Below are positions 45,146 to 60,894 of a stretch of 64,000 nt of DNA, in pieces. Both the position numbers and the translations under genes were made by a program. The notes beneath the pieces were generated by a model, which ran no database searches, was not told the DNA's origin, and was given only the letters and a program-made list of their open reading frames with translations. Position 1 is the stretch's first letter. Each line of letters starts with the position of its first letter. This DNA comes from Lactarius indigo (lineage: Eukaryota > Basidiomycota > Agaricomycetes > Russulales > Russulaceae), in assembly GCA_025766275.1 (NCBI GenBank), contig JAFKAC010000007.1:558001-622000 (forward strand), given 5' to 3'.

Positions 45146-47168
45146 TCAAGTTGTTTGTTCAATAAGTGCAAGGGCGGCATCTGATCGCGGTGTCAGGGCA
45201 ACAGCGAAGCGAGTAGCCGTCCTAAGATGAGAGTGAGTAAGGATTCTCTAGCAATGTCAAGGAGAGCAAACCGGAAGATAGAGTTCTCAAACTTCACTTC
45301 GGGTTCTATCTCGTTTCCGTCCCTGTCGCGCGGCTTCTCGATGTCCAGCACCGCAAGCATGGTCGCGAGCATAAGCCATACAGAACTCTCGACGAGATGG
45401 GCGCCGGGACAACGGCGGCGCCCAAACCCAAATACGAACACACGAGGGTCCCGCCGCCGCGCGGTCTCTTCGTCCACTTTCTCGAGGTAGCGTTCGGGGT
45501 CAAAACGCTCGGGATCTGGAAAGGCCTCAGGGTCGCGCAACATTGCCCATATATTGGCGAAGACAAGGGAGCCTCTGGGGATGAGACGACCGTCATAAAC
45601 GTCATCCTGCATCACTCTGTGGGGTAGACCTAGACTGTGTGAAAACTGCGCTATCGTATACGGTGCTCTGTTTGAGCGACGAACCGAGCGGAACAGGTAC
45701 ACCCCAGCGCAAGGTTTCAGAGAATAAAGCGTCGAGATAAGGTAGACGGGGCCGGTCTTCAAACGCTGGAAAGCGTGCAGGGCCTGCACCGAGCACGTTA
45801 TCCAGCTCTGCCTGAGCGCGCTTCAGGCATTCCGGATGCTTGAGCAATGCTAGAAAAAGGTGCTGGGTGAAAGTTATGGTCTGGGTACAAGAGTCGGTCA
45901 ATCGACCAGGACACAGAGAAATAGGGTAAGTGTTCACTGTGTCCATGCTCGCAGCATACATGGAGTTCGCGATCCACTTGATGTCAAATTCTTCAATGTT
46001 TAAGGTTGCCGTTGCCGGGTCCAATTCCTGTAGTAAGGTAGAACAAAAGGAAGGTGGTGCTGTGCCGGCATTCTGCGGGAGGGAAAAGATCAGAGCAGGA
46101 TATACGGTGTAGTAGGAGTATACCATGCTAGCTCTTAGAAGCGAAAAGGGGAAATCGACTGATTCGACAATCATCTCCTTCCAAATTGCGGCTTTGCGCT
46201 GGAAGCTGGCACCAGGAAACCAGGCGGGCAGATGCTTTACTGATAAAAAAAAAAAATTGCCATCAGCATTCAAATTAAGTAAAGGCAGTAGCAAGTGCAG
46301 ACAGAAAGGGAGGATGTCGACCGCCCAGAGACCACCGCCAGCAGTGATATGGTTGGCGAGAAGATCCGTCGCGCCTTCGACTTTGAGCAACGCGGGGTCG
46401 TCATCGTGCGCTACCTCCAACCCGTAGATGACGTTCAGGTTGAGGCCACCAGCATAGCGGCGAATCGCAGGAACAAAGTCGCGACCGCTTGAGTCAAGCA
46501 GACTCCGTAAGAGCGGGCGGGTGGACGCGCTAATAAGCGGGTGGTATTGAGGGATCCTGCTTTGCGCAAGACCACGCGACATGAGCCGTCTCTGACGGCG
46601 GGACTCTTCGCCGTAACGTGTAAAGGCAACCTGGGGGTAAGGTAGAGGTAGGACACGAGCGGTTGAGAAGGACCAAAAGAAGAGTCCGCCAGATGTCGCA
46701 CCATATGTTTGGCACCACAGCTAGAGGCATAGCGGAGATCAGCGGTCAGTGAGGGGAAGACGAGTGGAGGAAATGGACGAACAGCTCCGTCACCATGACA
46801 AGAGGAGCTCTATCAGAGTAGATTGCACTCCGCTTCTCCATAAGCTCTGCGACGGCAGCGGGGGAGTTTATAAATATCAGAGGCTGACCAAAAACGTGGA
46901 GATATACGACGTCGCCTGAGATGAGATGGAGGGAGAGTTGTAGAGTAGAACGGAAAGAGAAACGACAAGAGACGGTACCATATCGCTTTGCCCATTGAGT
47001 GGTGAGTAACCAGAGTTCATTCGCTCTGAGATCGGTTATATTGCCAATGAGGGGCCATGGTAGTGGACCGGGCGGGAGAGTGGGTTTGATGCGACGTCCG
47101 GCGCGACGAAAGAGAAATAAAACGAAGGACAAGAAAGCGAAAACGAGTGACGAAAACGAGGAAGCCAT
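45146..47168 (-). CDS. Cytochrome P450 monooxygenase
   Basis: A membrane-bound haem monooxygenase of the fungal CYP superfamily. The start MASSFSSLVFAFLSFVLFLF at 47168 gives an ER-anchoring helix, then the proline-rich hinge PTLPPGPLPWPLIGN. Conserved parts are VVYLHVFGQPLIFINSPAAV, AELMEKRSAIYSDRAPLVMV, SRRQRRLMSRGLAQS, the helix I region (IKWIANSMYAASMDT, where the usual A/G-G-x-D/E-T-T is only partly kept), ExxR in FSETLRW, the PERF-type motif FPDPERFDPERYLEK and the haem loop FGFGRRRCPGAHL with its Cys ligand. A last intron (CG|GTTTGC...CTTAG) joins ENSIFR to TATRFAVALTPRSDAALALI, ending EQTT at 45146. About 510 residues. It is divergently transcribed from the GST with 51 bp between start codons. 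The substrate is unknown. Confidence 0.95.
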
Positions 47169-47219
47169 GGTGGCGAGCTGGACGAAAAGCAAGCCCCAAG
47201 CCAAGCTCCGAGCTTAACG
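47169..47219. promoter_or_regulatory. 51-bp divergent P450/GST intergenic region
   Basis: Only 51 bp separate the two start codons, so each core promoter must overlap the other gene's leader or coding sequence, or the true starts lie further inside. No TATA box is present in the gap. Confidence 0.6.
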
Positions 47220-48236
47220 ATGATCCACGTCCACCATCTGAACAATTCACGTTCTCAGCGCATCCTTTGGCTCCTTGTGCGTCTTCAAGCTCATCTCATC
47301 ATACTTTACCGTTAATATTATCCCTTTAGGAAGAACTCGAGGTGCCCTACGATATAACGTTCTATCAGCGTGGATCAGATCAACGTGCCCCCAAGGAATT
47401 ACGCAACATTCATCCGCTTGGCAAGTCCCCTGTCATCACAGATGGTGACATTGCCCTTGCAGAGAGCGGGGCTATCATCCGTGTGTACCTTGACCTTTAC
47501 CACTTTTGGTCGTCCTCACCGATCGTGGCTGAAGAGTACATCGTCAACAAGTATGGCAACGGACGCGTTGTCCCACCTCCGGAGGGCGAACTCGCCGACA
47601 TTTTTTGTAACAATTCCACCAACTCGTAGCGCTCTTTGAGATCAAATGAGCTGACTGATAATTCTGGCCAGTTACTCACTTCTCGGAAGGCACTTTGATG
47701 CCACTCCTCAGTAACCGTTATGTTTTCTCTCTGGTACCCACACAAGCGCCGTTCTTCCTCCGACCGCTCCTTTGGCCGCTCTGCTCCATGCTCGACGCTC
47801 AACTTGTCGCGAAACCATTGAACGAGAGCCTCAAATATGTGTGCATCCCTTCCCCCCCCCCGCTATCAATATTCTCATATGCAACTTAAAGGTTGAGGAC
47901 GCACTCGACAAGTCCCCCACTGGGTGGTTCGCAGGTGGCCCAGACCCGACGATGGCCGATTATATGATGTCCTTCGGCCTCGAAGCCGTCGCTGCTCTCA
48001 TACCAAACCTGCTTGGACCAAAGACAAAGGCTTGGGTGGAGCGTGTTCATGAACGGTACGCGTTGTGCTCTCCATCTCTTCCACTTTTACCGAACGTCGT
48101 CTTTTATATAGACCCGCCTTCAAGAGGGTGAGTGCATACATTGATAGGAAGCCACGGAATGCCAAGTTGTAATGCCATTTCTTGACACACGCAGGGGGTT
48201 GTGAAGGGCGGAAAGGGAAACTACGACTATGCTTGA
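47220..48236 (+). CDS. Glutathione S-transferase
   Basis: Conjugates glutathione to electrophiles; phase II detoxification in the cytosol. The start MIHVHHLNNSRSQRILWLL at 47220 joins across a 53-nt intron (GTGCGT...CTTTAG) to EELEVPYDITFYQRGSDQRA, PKELRNIHPLGKSPVITDGD and IALAESGAIIR, the thioredoxin-fold glutathione site with the ES motif. The all-helical C-terminal part includes YFSEGTLMPLLSNRYVFSLV, ALDKSPTGWFAGGPDPTMAD and LLGPKTKAWVERVHER. The last exon ends KGGKGNYDYA at 48236. The pattern resembles the GTT1/Ure2-like fungal class. About 245 residues. Pairing with the adjacent P450 suggests shared induction, which is inference. Confidence 0.93.
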
Positions 48237-48764
48237 CGGCATTCGAAACTCTTATCACCGAACATAGTGTCCTGTTCGGCTGTGCCTCTGTCGTACTATC
48301 AACACCCTTGTCCCTCAATGGTGGCATTGTCCAGGTTTTCTGCACGAGTAGCCCTCTTCGAGAACACCATGTTGATCCCCGACACTCAGATAAGAACGAG
48401 TGTTCCAATGTTCCAAAGTGTGATTCACTTCGAGGCTTTTTCATACGCAGGTGAATCCTTTTTCAAATTCGGCAGTTGGAAAGGGCAGTGGAAATCGTCA
48501 TGGAATTCCGCTTTAATTCCGCCTTCAGCCCTGCTGTGTAAGAGTCCGAGTTCTTATCACACTTGGAAGCTTGGAAGTCGCCGTACAGTCACTACAGAAC
48601 ATACGATATTTTACAGCAATAGCCTCGTGCAGATCGACAACATACTGGTCATCGTACAGATAATGTGACAAGGAGAACAAAATGATAAATAACTGTTGGT
48701 GCCAGAGTTTGTCGCCGAGATATGGCCAGCTAGATCTGAGGTGACTCATATGTAGATGATTGGT
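48237..48764. other. Intergenic between convergent genes
   Basis: This is 3' flank of the GST and of the RING gene. A plus frame runs through 48267-48668 but has no motif. No gene is called. Confidence 0.4.
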
Positions 48765-51700
48765 CTAGATAGCGTTTGTGATGCCCCCCCAACCTTCCAA
48801 CGCCATATCGACAACGTCGCCGTCCTCTTGTTCAACGTCCCTTTCCGCGTCTGACTCGCTATTGCTTGGACCGGCTTCCGCACGAACTGCCGCAGCGATA
48901 TCCGGAAAGGCCAAACGCACGTGCTCTTGTATCTCACGCGTGATATCAAGTTCGCTGCGTTCGATACCGCGGGACGAGGAAGGACCTGCCCGTGCCTCGC
49001 GCTCGCGACGGCCAGGTTGCGGGCCCCGAACGCGCTGGCGGCAGACAGGACATGTTGTGGCGCCCCGAAGCCATTGCTATTCCAGGGTCAGCTAGTGAAA
49101 GTGTGTTGCTCATAGAGGCTGGGACACTTTACCTGCAAACAATTTTTGTGCAACCAATGCGAGCAGTCGGACAATTTCATGACCGGATCATCCTCTTGAT
49201 ACTAGTACGAACGTGTTTCGTCAATATTGGTGGCCGGGGGCAACTTGTCGTACACTCACATCATCCAAACAAATCGGGCAGCGCTGATCACTTTCAGCAC
49301 TGCGCCACTCCTTGAACATGGCAGTTGGTAACAACTCTATGACATGGTCGGGTGTGTGTCGGGGTCGTACTTCCCCGATAGTTGCCGCCAAAGACAAGAG
49401 GCTCTCATAAGACGTGTCAAAGTCCTCGTCGCGCTGTTGAAGTTGGGATTAGTCCGCAATGTCCCACGAAGCGTCGAGACAGCCAACTCACGATGAAGTC
49501 ACCGGGATTTCGTCGTCCGTACCGACCAAAAAATCCACTTTCCCGCGAACTGCCGCGGACCATCCGTTGGACTCTCTCGAGCAGGGGATCACGTATTGTT
49601 CTGCGAGTCGCAGGGTATCGTGTTGTAGATGACGCACGGCGGGCCGCAGGGGGTCGCTCATCCTCGGACCCATTCCGCTGTGAAGTCAAAGTAGACTGGT
49701 TGACACGACGACGACGGCCACGGACAGTGGCATCTGTGGTTGTTCCAACGCTTAACCCGGTGGGAAGCATGTCGTCCCGTACTTCAGTTCCCCACGGACC
49801 CAATACGTGCGTGGCCCAAAGCGGGCGGATTCCGCGTAGCGCGTCTGCATGTGGCTCTCTCGAAGTAGGGCGCACCCCAGAATCCAAGTTCCCTGGCGAA
49901 CTACCACGTGGTTCTCTCCGCGATGGTGGCCCGTCTACACTTGGGGGCTCCCCACGAATGCGCGTTAAGTTGCGCGTGAAAATACTATTAGGAATAGAAC
50001 CATCACCCAAAGGTGGTACCATTAGGTTGTCAAGGGAGTATTCATCCATGTCTCCAAAACTCAACAACTCTAAGGTTTCAGGCCGCCGCCTGGGGGGGTG
50101 AGGGTCCAGACTCTCGGGGAGGGGACGTGGTGGAGAATGTGCACGGGGTATAGGAACAGGGGCAGGAGGCGTCGGCCGATTCGAGGAACTACGCCATGGT
50201 GCGGGCTCATCGCCAGGAAGCCAGGACGACCTGTTGCCTCTCCCTCTGTTCCAGCTACGCCGACGATGCGTTGCTTCTATATCGGCGCGGAAAGGCTAAC
50301 GAAAGTGTAAGTACGGTCTACGATGGAATGGAATAACTTACAGATGAGTCAATGTTCGTTGGAGGCGTAGATGAAGGTATCCTGTGAGGAGCTTCAGAAA
50401 CCAAGGGTTCACGATCAAACCTTAACGGAGGTAAGGTTGGCGTGCGTGACGATGCGGATGGCCTATCCAGGGACTGCAGTTCATCCAATCGTGAGCGTAG
50501 CCGGTCGATTTCTGCCTGTCTCTCCATTATGATCTGGTGCTCCTGCAATTCTCGTCTCTCCAAGCGTTCCAGGGTCGCGCGGAAGGGTCCGTGCTGGAAT
50601 TCCTCTATATCTAGGGGTCGGGACCCGGGAGTAAAAGATGCAGGCGGTTCCGTAGTGGTAAACCGACGTATAGTGCCTAAGCGCTCCGGGTCAGGGGAAG
50701 TACGGTGCCTCCTCTCCCCAACGTTTGCGCGCCGACGTGAGGCTGAAATCGCAAAGTCACCTTCGACCCGGCTTGCCCGGGGGTAGATTGGCAGCGCGGT
50801 CATGCGGTCGATATCAACAAAGTCCGGCCGACGTAGAGATGTAGGTTCGACGGTCGAGGAGGTCCCACGGGAGGCGAAAAGAGCGGCGGCATGACTCGAA
50901 AAGGGCACATCCGAGGACTCGTCTGGCCTGAGTGGGTCTGTATCAACGGTCATGTCATTTGTAACGTCCATGGCTTGTACTGGTCGATACGCTTCCGATG
51001 GTCTTCGTGTGCTAGAATCAAGTGGGATGCGAGAGGGTGGCTGGAGATGCGGGCGACGGTCAATAAACCCTCGAATAGACGCGGACGATCGTTCTGCCGA
51101 AGGTCGATCGCTGAAAGAGGAGCTCGTAATGGATGCCGAACTCGTGTCACGCTCGTGTACGAGCCCGTGGTTTAATTCTGCACGGGCAAGGCTCCGCAAC
51201 CATCCCATGCCTCCATCCTGAGAGGAGGTGCCGGTACTAGATGATTCGGTAGAATGAGTCGCGCGTGTCAAAGGCGTGTTATTCGTTCCGTCCCCATGAC
51301 CGCTGCTAGTACGAGTCGGCTGAAAATGAGAGGGATGGTAGTCGGTGAAGGAAGAAAGCCGCCGCCAGACAGGGTCTAAATTTCTCAATTATTCAGAACC
51401 CGACGGTGACTGCATCAAAGGCAGCCCGAGTGAGATTGCACCACTCACCTGGCTGTGTCTCCTCTCCGAGCGGTACTGTCGATGGTATACGGTGCATTAG
51501 TGAAAGGTAGGTTAGAATACGATCTTCTGAAGTGTCGTTCGAAGGCTGAGGACTTCGCCATGGAGCTGGTCGCGGAATCGATACATCTCTTTGAATACGC
51601 GAAGACGGTATGGATGGTCTAGAGGGAGTGCTATCCTCGTCAATCCAAGAAGATGGGGTCGGAAGATCCAATGCATAGGGACTTTCAGATGACGCAAACT

Positions 51701-53343
51701 CAGGAAGTTCGAAGAGCCAGTCATCATACGCAGATGTTGAACCTACAGAAGTGGGCAAAGGGTGGCGGTCTGTTGGATTAGTGGACCATCGGGCAAGTTA
51801 AGGTATGATGGAGATACGGACTGGAGAAGGTTGCGGCTGCAGGGCTACGAGATCGCTCGGTGCCACCTTCGCCAGTGTAGTCTGTCCTCTGCCTCCCTCG
51901 ACCAAGCCTTTCAGCCAGGGTACGAACAGCCTCAGGTAAAACGGGCCGCCTCGAAGGTGGATAAAGCCTCGAAGGTGGATGAAGTGACCGGTGTTCGTAT
52001 CCGTCGGGCCGTTCGTGTTCTGGTATACGAGCGTGATTCACAGAACGTGTTTGGCTAGACTCAATTTGCGACGAAGTCGGGGTGGGGAAACGAGGCGGGG
52101 ACATTCGACCGAGAGCCTCATGAGCGGCTTGGTTCCGCATTGTCCTTCTAATCCTATTCGCTAAGAGGGAAGGATCAAGGCGAGACCTGGGAAGATCTAG
52201 CGACCGTCTGCCTTGCAAACTGCTGACAACAGGAAGATCACCAAACTCGTCGTCAGAGTCGCCAAAGATGACACTTCTATGGCCCACGGGCCATGGACGA
52301 AGGGTGGAAGTTCTCGAGACGTTTTCTGCATTTTGCCTTGTTGGGGAACCTCGAAGTGGTCGGTCGACACGATGACGCGCTGAATTATCGAGTGGAGCCG
52401 AACTTTGGCGAGGTCTGACAGCGGAGCGGTCTACGCTCCGAGAGTTTGAATTTTGTTCCGGAAAAAAACCCATAATTTCTCTAAACTCCCCAAACTCTTC
52501 GAAACCCAAAGGTGACATGTCGGAACGGTACTGATCGGTCGTTGAGGAAGCGATTGGAGGCGGTGCAACTGGTGGAGGCGCCGCCGCCGCTTGCGCTGAC
52601 GGGGCTGTGTAGTTGAAAGACTCCACGGAGGGAAGAGACACTACAGGGTTTAGGTGCGCATGCGGGTGTTCAATGGTGGATGAAAGGGTCAAGGGCGGCA
52701 ACGTGGGGGGGTTGGAAGGCGCGCGAAGAGGAAGAGGCGAGGGACGAGCACGAATACTAGAGATCTGGCTATCGAAAGCATGAAAACGCTCCATGGAGAG
52801 GCGAAACTGTTCGTTATGTTCGGCGGTGGGATTCGCTGTGGAAGGCGGGTTGGACCAGGTGGTGGAAGTTGGGGGGTTAATGGAGGAATCCGAGGAGCGT
52901 GACTCAAAGGATAGAGTCGGCGTGTGAGTTGGTTCTTCACCCAGAGATATGCCGGGAGAAAACACAGAATCATTCGAGTCGCCATTTGGCGCCCGAAGAT
53001 GGCGCGCTACGGGCGGGGGCGGAGGTAGGAGGGGAGCGTCCCTGTGAGTGGTGGTCATGTGGTTAGCTGCGGTGTGAGAGGGACCAGAGGGGGAGGCATC
53101 GATGGAACGGGCTTGCTCTGCAGAGTTACTATTGTTGGGTGTAACGCTGTTGCTGCGTGCCCTCTTGTTCCTATCTGTGTTGCTTGGACCGGGGCGATGT
53201 TCGTCCGTAGTGCTTGAGCTGGCTACTAGAGAAGAGTCGACGGGTGTTTCGAGATCAAAACCGAATTGATCAAAGGAGCGCTTGAAAGTAGGAGCTGTCG
53301 AAGGGAGGGAAATACGGAGTTGAGGGGGGTCTGGGGACGACAT
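48765..53343 (-). CDS. RING-H2 E3 ubiquitin ligase with long disordered N-terminus
   Basis: A predicted E3 ubiquitin ligase. The start MSSPDPPQLRISLPSTAPTF at 53343 opens over 1,100 residues of Ser/Pro/Arg/Thr-rich, low-complexity sequence (KRARSNSVTPNNSNS, LPPPPPVARHLRAPN, ERHRTSPDPERLG-like segments). One short coiled coil (LERLERRELQEHQIIMERQA, EIDRLRSRLDELQS) lies near 50500. The RING-H2 domain is split over three exons at the C-terminus: CPICLDD (near 49275), DPVMKLSDCSHWLHKNCLQ (49135-49195) and TTCPVCRQRV (49020-49070), giving C-x2-C, C-x-H-x2-H-x2-C, C-x2-C. A charged tail (IERSELDITREIQEHVRLAF) ends GWGGITNAI at 48765. The RING ligands are complete. Proteins of this layout are common in agaricomycetes, but the substrate is unknown. 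Confidence 0.88.
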
Positions 53344-53486
53344 GATGGTCGTCGAGGAGAACACAATGGTGCCGGTACGGTCACGGTATGGGCCATCGTC
53401 CTCGACAGGTACTTAACCGTCGGTAACACCCGACCAGATTATCTCTTTTATCTTATCTATTATTTTCTTTCCTTCCAACCGTCATC

Positions 53487-56420
<2,934 letters not shown>

Positions 56421-57140
56421 AATTTGTACGCCTACGGCATACCGCACTGTACCTACAGACATAGAGAACTGGGGCTCCTCTCCTCTCCTGTTCTCCTTTT
56501 TTTGGTTTTGCAACTCATTTCTACAACCATTTATTCGTTCCGTTGTGCTATGGCAAACTACGTTGTGTGCACCCACATTAATACTGCACAGTCACCATAA
56601 AACTTTACGGATCTCTATGGCCTCGGACGAAGAGCCGAATGTCCAAGGGGTCATAAAGAAGCGCCTCTGCCTCGGCTCAACAGATACCTGAATCCAGACT
56701 GCAGCGCCTTCTGAAACCCGCATACGTATAAACGCCAGCGGTCCGCCCGCAAACTGACCACGTCCAGAGTCTGTGCGGTGTCAGCACCGCCAACACAACA
56801 GCAGATCCACCGGACAAGACAACCGCCGCATCTCAAGGCTGTGCTATCTATCATTGTTTTCGACTCAGGGGTCAGTTAGCGCTCAAACTGCTCCACGCAA
56901 GACTAGGCCGTGGCCTCGTACAGATACCTCTTTCATCCCTCTCTTGGAGTGCCCGTTCCACCGCCGACGAGGTTCCAGAGTGATCCGAACCCAGATTTGG
57001 CAGCTTGCAGTGCGTGACACGCAATGTTGTGTTGAACAACGATTTCGCGCGAACTGACTTCAGCCATCCTAGCCTTCAATCAACTCCTCCCACGTCCTGA
57101 CTCCCAAGCACCCTGCGAAACTTTCCTTCCTCTCTCCAGC
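56421..57140. promoter_or_regulatory. Spacer upstream of calcineurin A
   Basis: This 720-bp same-strand spacer holds the ARG5,6 3' flank and the calcineurin promoter and leader. CT-rich sequence precedes the ATG. A 24-codon frame beginning MASDEEPNVQG at 56617 could be an upstream ORF or an unrelated chance frame. Confidence 0.45.
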
Positions 57141-59642
57141 ATGGTGGACCACACTACCTACCTGCAGAACGCGTTGTATCAGATCCAAGAGAAGGGCAAC
57201 TCGACCCGTGCAGCTGTCGATATACCCCCCGATACTCACGAGCGGCATGTCAAGAATGTACGTGTTTGTTGTGCCTGCGTCTGCGACTGGTACTGAAAAA
57301 GCGTTGTTTGCATCGCGTAGGTCCCCCAGCCTGCGGCGTCCCGTCCCACCGAAGAGCAATTCTGGATGAATGACCAACATGGACGCCGAAGGCCCAATGC
57401 CGAGTTTTTGCGAGACCATTTCATACACGAGGGTCGTTTGACCGAAGTTCAGGCGTTAGCGATTCTTCGGCAGTGTACGGACATATTGACGGCGGAACCT
57501 AACGTGCTCAAGGTGAAGAGCCCAGTGACTGGTATGTCGTCGTTATCTTATGTACTGGTTGGGAACTGAAGTCTTAGTATAGTCGTCGGTGATATACATG
57601 GCCAATACGTGAGCACTTTTAGTGCGTTTCCTCCCCTCACTAATGTCTTGGATCCCCCCCACCCCATAGTATGATCTCATGAAGATATTTGAAGTCGGTG
57701 GGAATCTGACTGAGACAAACTACCTTTTCCTTGGGGATTATGTTGATAGGGGATGTTTTGGAATCGAGGTGAGTGCGCAGTCCTACATTCGAACATAGAC
57801 ATAACCAACCATAACTTGGATAGTGTCTGCTTTATCTATACGCTCTCAAGATATGGCACCCTGAGCGCATATTCCTTATTCGTGGCAACCATGAGTGTCG
57901 ACACCTTACCGAGTACTTCACCTTCAAGCGCGAATGTTAGTCTTTACTTCCTCTTTACATTCTATTCTCTCAATCCCCCAATAGGTTTACACAAATACAG
58001 TGAGAAAGTGTATGATGCATGTATAGAATCATTCTCTGCATTACCGCTCTCCGGCTTGTTGGATGGCAAATTCTTCTGTGTGCACGGCGGTATTTCTCCC
58101 GAACTCAACACTGTTTCGGACATCGATCGAGTTTGTATCAATTTGAACAAAAATGATTTACTTAGCCCTGATTTCTATTGGTCAGATCAACAGGTTCCAA
58201 GAGCCTGGGTCATTTGGTTTACTATGCGACTTATTGTGGTCCGACCCAGTCCCAAACTTTGGACACGAGGCCGAGCCTTCCCAACATCCGTCCCCAGTAC
58301 CGCCTGGTCAAATGTGGGGGCACAACACCACACGGGGCTGCTCCTATTATTTCACGTCTGACTCTTGTTTCTTCGCGCCAATCTCTCCTGATCGTTTCGT
58401 GCAGATATGAAGCCGTCATAAAGTTTCTGGAGCGCAACGAACTGCTTGGTGTTATCCGCGGACACGAGGCCCAAGATGCGGGGTGGGTGTAATCCCCCCA
58501 GTCCGGTTTCATGAGCTGAATGCAGAGCAGTTATGTCATGTTTCGAAAGACCCCAACAAAGAAGTTCCCGTCTGTGATCACGGTCTTCTCGGCACCAAAT
58601 TACCTCGATGTGTATCACAACCGAGGTGCTGTGCTCAAGTACGCGAATAAGAGTATCACCATCCGCCAGTATCATGCACGCCCACACCCATACTGGCTAC
58701 CAAATTTCATGGACGCGTTTACGTGGAGTCTTCCGTTCGTCGGAGCGAAAAGCACGTCACCCCTCACTCCCCTGGGCAACCGTCATTTATATGATCAACA
58801 GTTATCGAAATGTTGCTTGCAGTCCTGTCCGTATGTTCACAGGAGGAGCTAGAAGACGATTCTTCATCGTCAGAGGACGAAGAAGCAGAGCGCGCCATTA
58901 TGAGTGAAGCCTTGGCGCCTGGTGAGGTTTCTGCGAGGCGACAGCAAATCAAGAATAAGATTCTTGCTGTTGGACGCATGCAGCGCATGTTCCAACTCCT
59001 GCGGTACGTTCCAGCGCCTCACAGATGAAACTTCAACCCAGCTCACGTAAATCGCGTCCAGTGAGGAGTCAGAGAACGCGTCAGAACTCAGCGCTGGCGG
59101 TGTCGGGGTGGACGGCGCACTCCCCCTTGGGTCTCGTAGCGGAATGGACGCCCTTGGAGTACAGGGCAACCAAATTCGGCGCTACATCCACAGCTTTGAC
59201 GACGCGTTAGTGGTCTCTTGATTCTTCCCTTCCCCGACACTAACTGACGAGACATCGCAGCCGGCGCCTCGACATAGCCAACGAGCGCTTGCCGGAATAT
59301 AACTACCCTCCGACGTCTTTCCCGTTCGTGCCCGTTCCGTCGATGCGGCAGCCGCTTGCTGCGCATATGCAGCGTGCTTGGGGAAGCGGCAGCACCACCC
59401 CGACAGGTGAAGGCGATGGCGGCACGCCCGAGCCGTCGCCGGGAGCTGGTACAGACGTTCCAGGGGCATGGCCTACCCCAATGCCCATGGAGGAACTGAT
59501 CAAGCGTCGGCTCGAAGAAGATGAAGACGGTGGTGGTTTCGTGGAACGTATGGCGGAACGACTCGCCCATGGTCGCCGTGCGAGCCCGAGCCCGAGTGCG
59601 ACCGACCGACCTCGCTCCTTGAAACGCCACGAGACGGCATAG
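57141..59642 (+). CDS. CNA1: Calcineurin catalytic subunit A (Ser/Thr phosphatase 2B)
   Basis: The Ca2+/calmodulin-activated protein phosphatase that controls stress responses, morphogenesis and ion homeostasis. The start [20 protein letters not shown] at 57141 joins VKN to [20 protein letters not shown] across an intron. Phosphatase motifs are [94 protein letters not shown] and [20 protein letters not shown]. The calcineurin-B-binding helix is [18 protein letters not shown]. The calmodulin-binding region is [21 protein letters not shown] probable autoinhibitory segment is [20 protein letters not shown] with [10 protein letters not shown]. The Pro/Ser-rich C-terminus ends [11 protein letters not shown] at 59642. 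About ten introns; all catalytic metal ligands are present. Confidence 0.97.
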
Positions 59643-60319
59643 CGAAATGTTTTGTGTTTGTTCTGTTCCGTCATAGCATGTTGTTAAGCTGCAAATCTGT
59701 TTTGTATTCTTGTATTCTCGGCACCCAACCCCAATAATACCGGACTTGAAGTTCTCGAGAGAGAGATCTGATTGAAGCCACCTTACTGCTATCACCTCAC
59801 CTTTCCTCAGTGTCAGTATAGCGTAGACTCAACCCCAATGTCAACTTGACGGAGACTTTAAAATGAGCAATCGAGCTAGTAGCACCCGGAAGCAGAAAGC
59901 TTCCCGGAACCTTTATCCTCCGTTCACCCTAGTTGCATCCATACCAGATGGCAGAGGGTAGGCGTGTTTAAATTCCTCGTGTAGAATGAGTAACACGTGT
60001 CATCAGAATGTGCCGCGGAAGCAGGACACTAAAGGGGGTCTCTTTGGAACCCGGTGTCGCTGCAGTAACATTCAAGTCACGCTCCCTCACCGGTTCGGCG
60101 TGTTTCGCTCGGTCGTTATGCTCGGTCCTTGCATGTAATTGTAGACAGCGGTTACAACGTCGAATACAGTAACGAGATAATGCATTCCCACAACACTTGG
60201 AAGATATATTAATGCTCCAGCCGAGTGAACGGGGAGGGATGGCCAGTGGGGAACGCGCAGGTGCCAACTTACCCAGAACGTTGCGTGCTGCAGCACCAGA
60301 GTGGGCCACATAGGGCAGG
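59643..60319. other. Intergenic between convergent genes
   Basis: This is 3' flank of calcineurin A and of elongin C. Open frames on the minus strand here are continuations past the elongin C stop and show no motif. Confidence 0.4.
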
Positions 60320-60894
60320 TCAGGCTGAGCGAGGAGAAGAGAGTCATGAAGGTTATGTCGGCAGTTGAACGATACACAATTGGGGTACGCACTTTCGAGA
60401 TAGTCGGCAGCAGATAGGCTTTGGGGAGGGTTACAATTCAACGACGGACAAGTCGGGATATGAGAGTGTCACACGTACAGCTCCAGAGCGATTTCGGGGG
60501 CGATGCGCTCGCTGAAGTCAGGAAGTTCCTCGTTTGGAGGTGCGTTCTCGTATGTCGCCTTGAATGCAAGATACTCAACGATTTTCTCCGTTACAGCGGC
60601 CCTGACACACGATAATAATAATAAAAACCGAGTAGACCAGACAAGTGGCACAGGTAATGGCTACCTCTCGTCTATGGGGCACACTTTTTGCACGGCCTCG
60701 GCAAAACTGTCTGGTAGGTGGCGTATAAGGGTATGCTGGTGCCCCGGCGGAGAAGGAAGAGATAGGGACATACGACGCTCGTCCAGCATGTTACTGAGAG
60801 TCCCGCTATGGAGTGCTACATTGCGCTTCACGAGAAAAGAGAACCCGTCTCGGCTGCTGATGCGAATCCAGTCGTCTTGACTGGAGCTCGACAT
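60320..60894 (-). CDS. ELC1: Elongin C
   Basis: A small Skp1-like adaptor that links BC-box/SOCS proteins to cullins and takes part in RNA polymerase II ubiquitylation. The start MSSSSQDDWIRISSRDGFSF at 60894 continues LVKRNVALHSGTLSNMLDE. An intron (donor GAGC|GTATGT, acceptor CTACCAG) joins to SFAEAVQKVCPIDER. A second intron leads to AAVTEKIVEYLAFKATYENA and PPNEELPDFSERIAPEIALE. A third joins to LLSAADYLE. The last codons are T and a stop after an intron that ends CTCGCTCAG, placing the stop at 60320; this two-codon final exon is my best reading. About 110 residues, as expected. Its start lies 130 bp from that of UBC13. Confidence 0.92.

Noticed and set aside
49382..50101. Plus-strand frame of 239 residues
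   Set aside because: Antisense of the RING gene's low-complexity region; no motif.
56617..56691. MASDEEPNVQG frame as the calcineurin A start
   Set aside because: It stops after 24 codons; [14 protein letters not shown] at 57141 splices directly to conserved calcineurin sequence.
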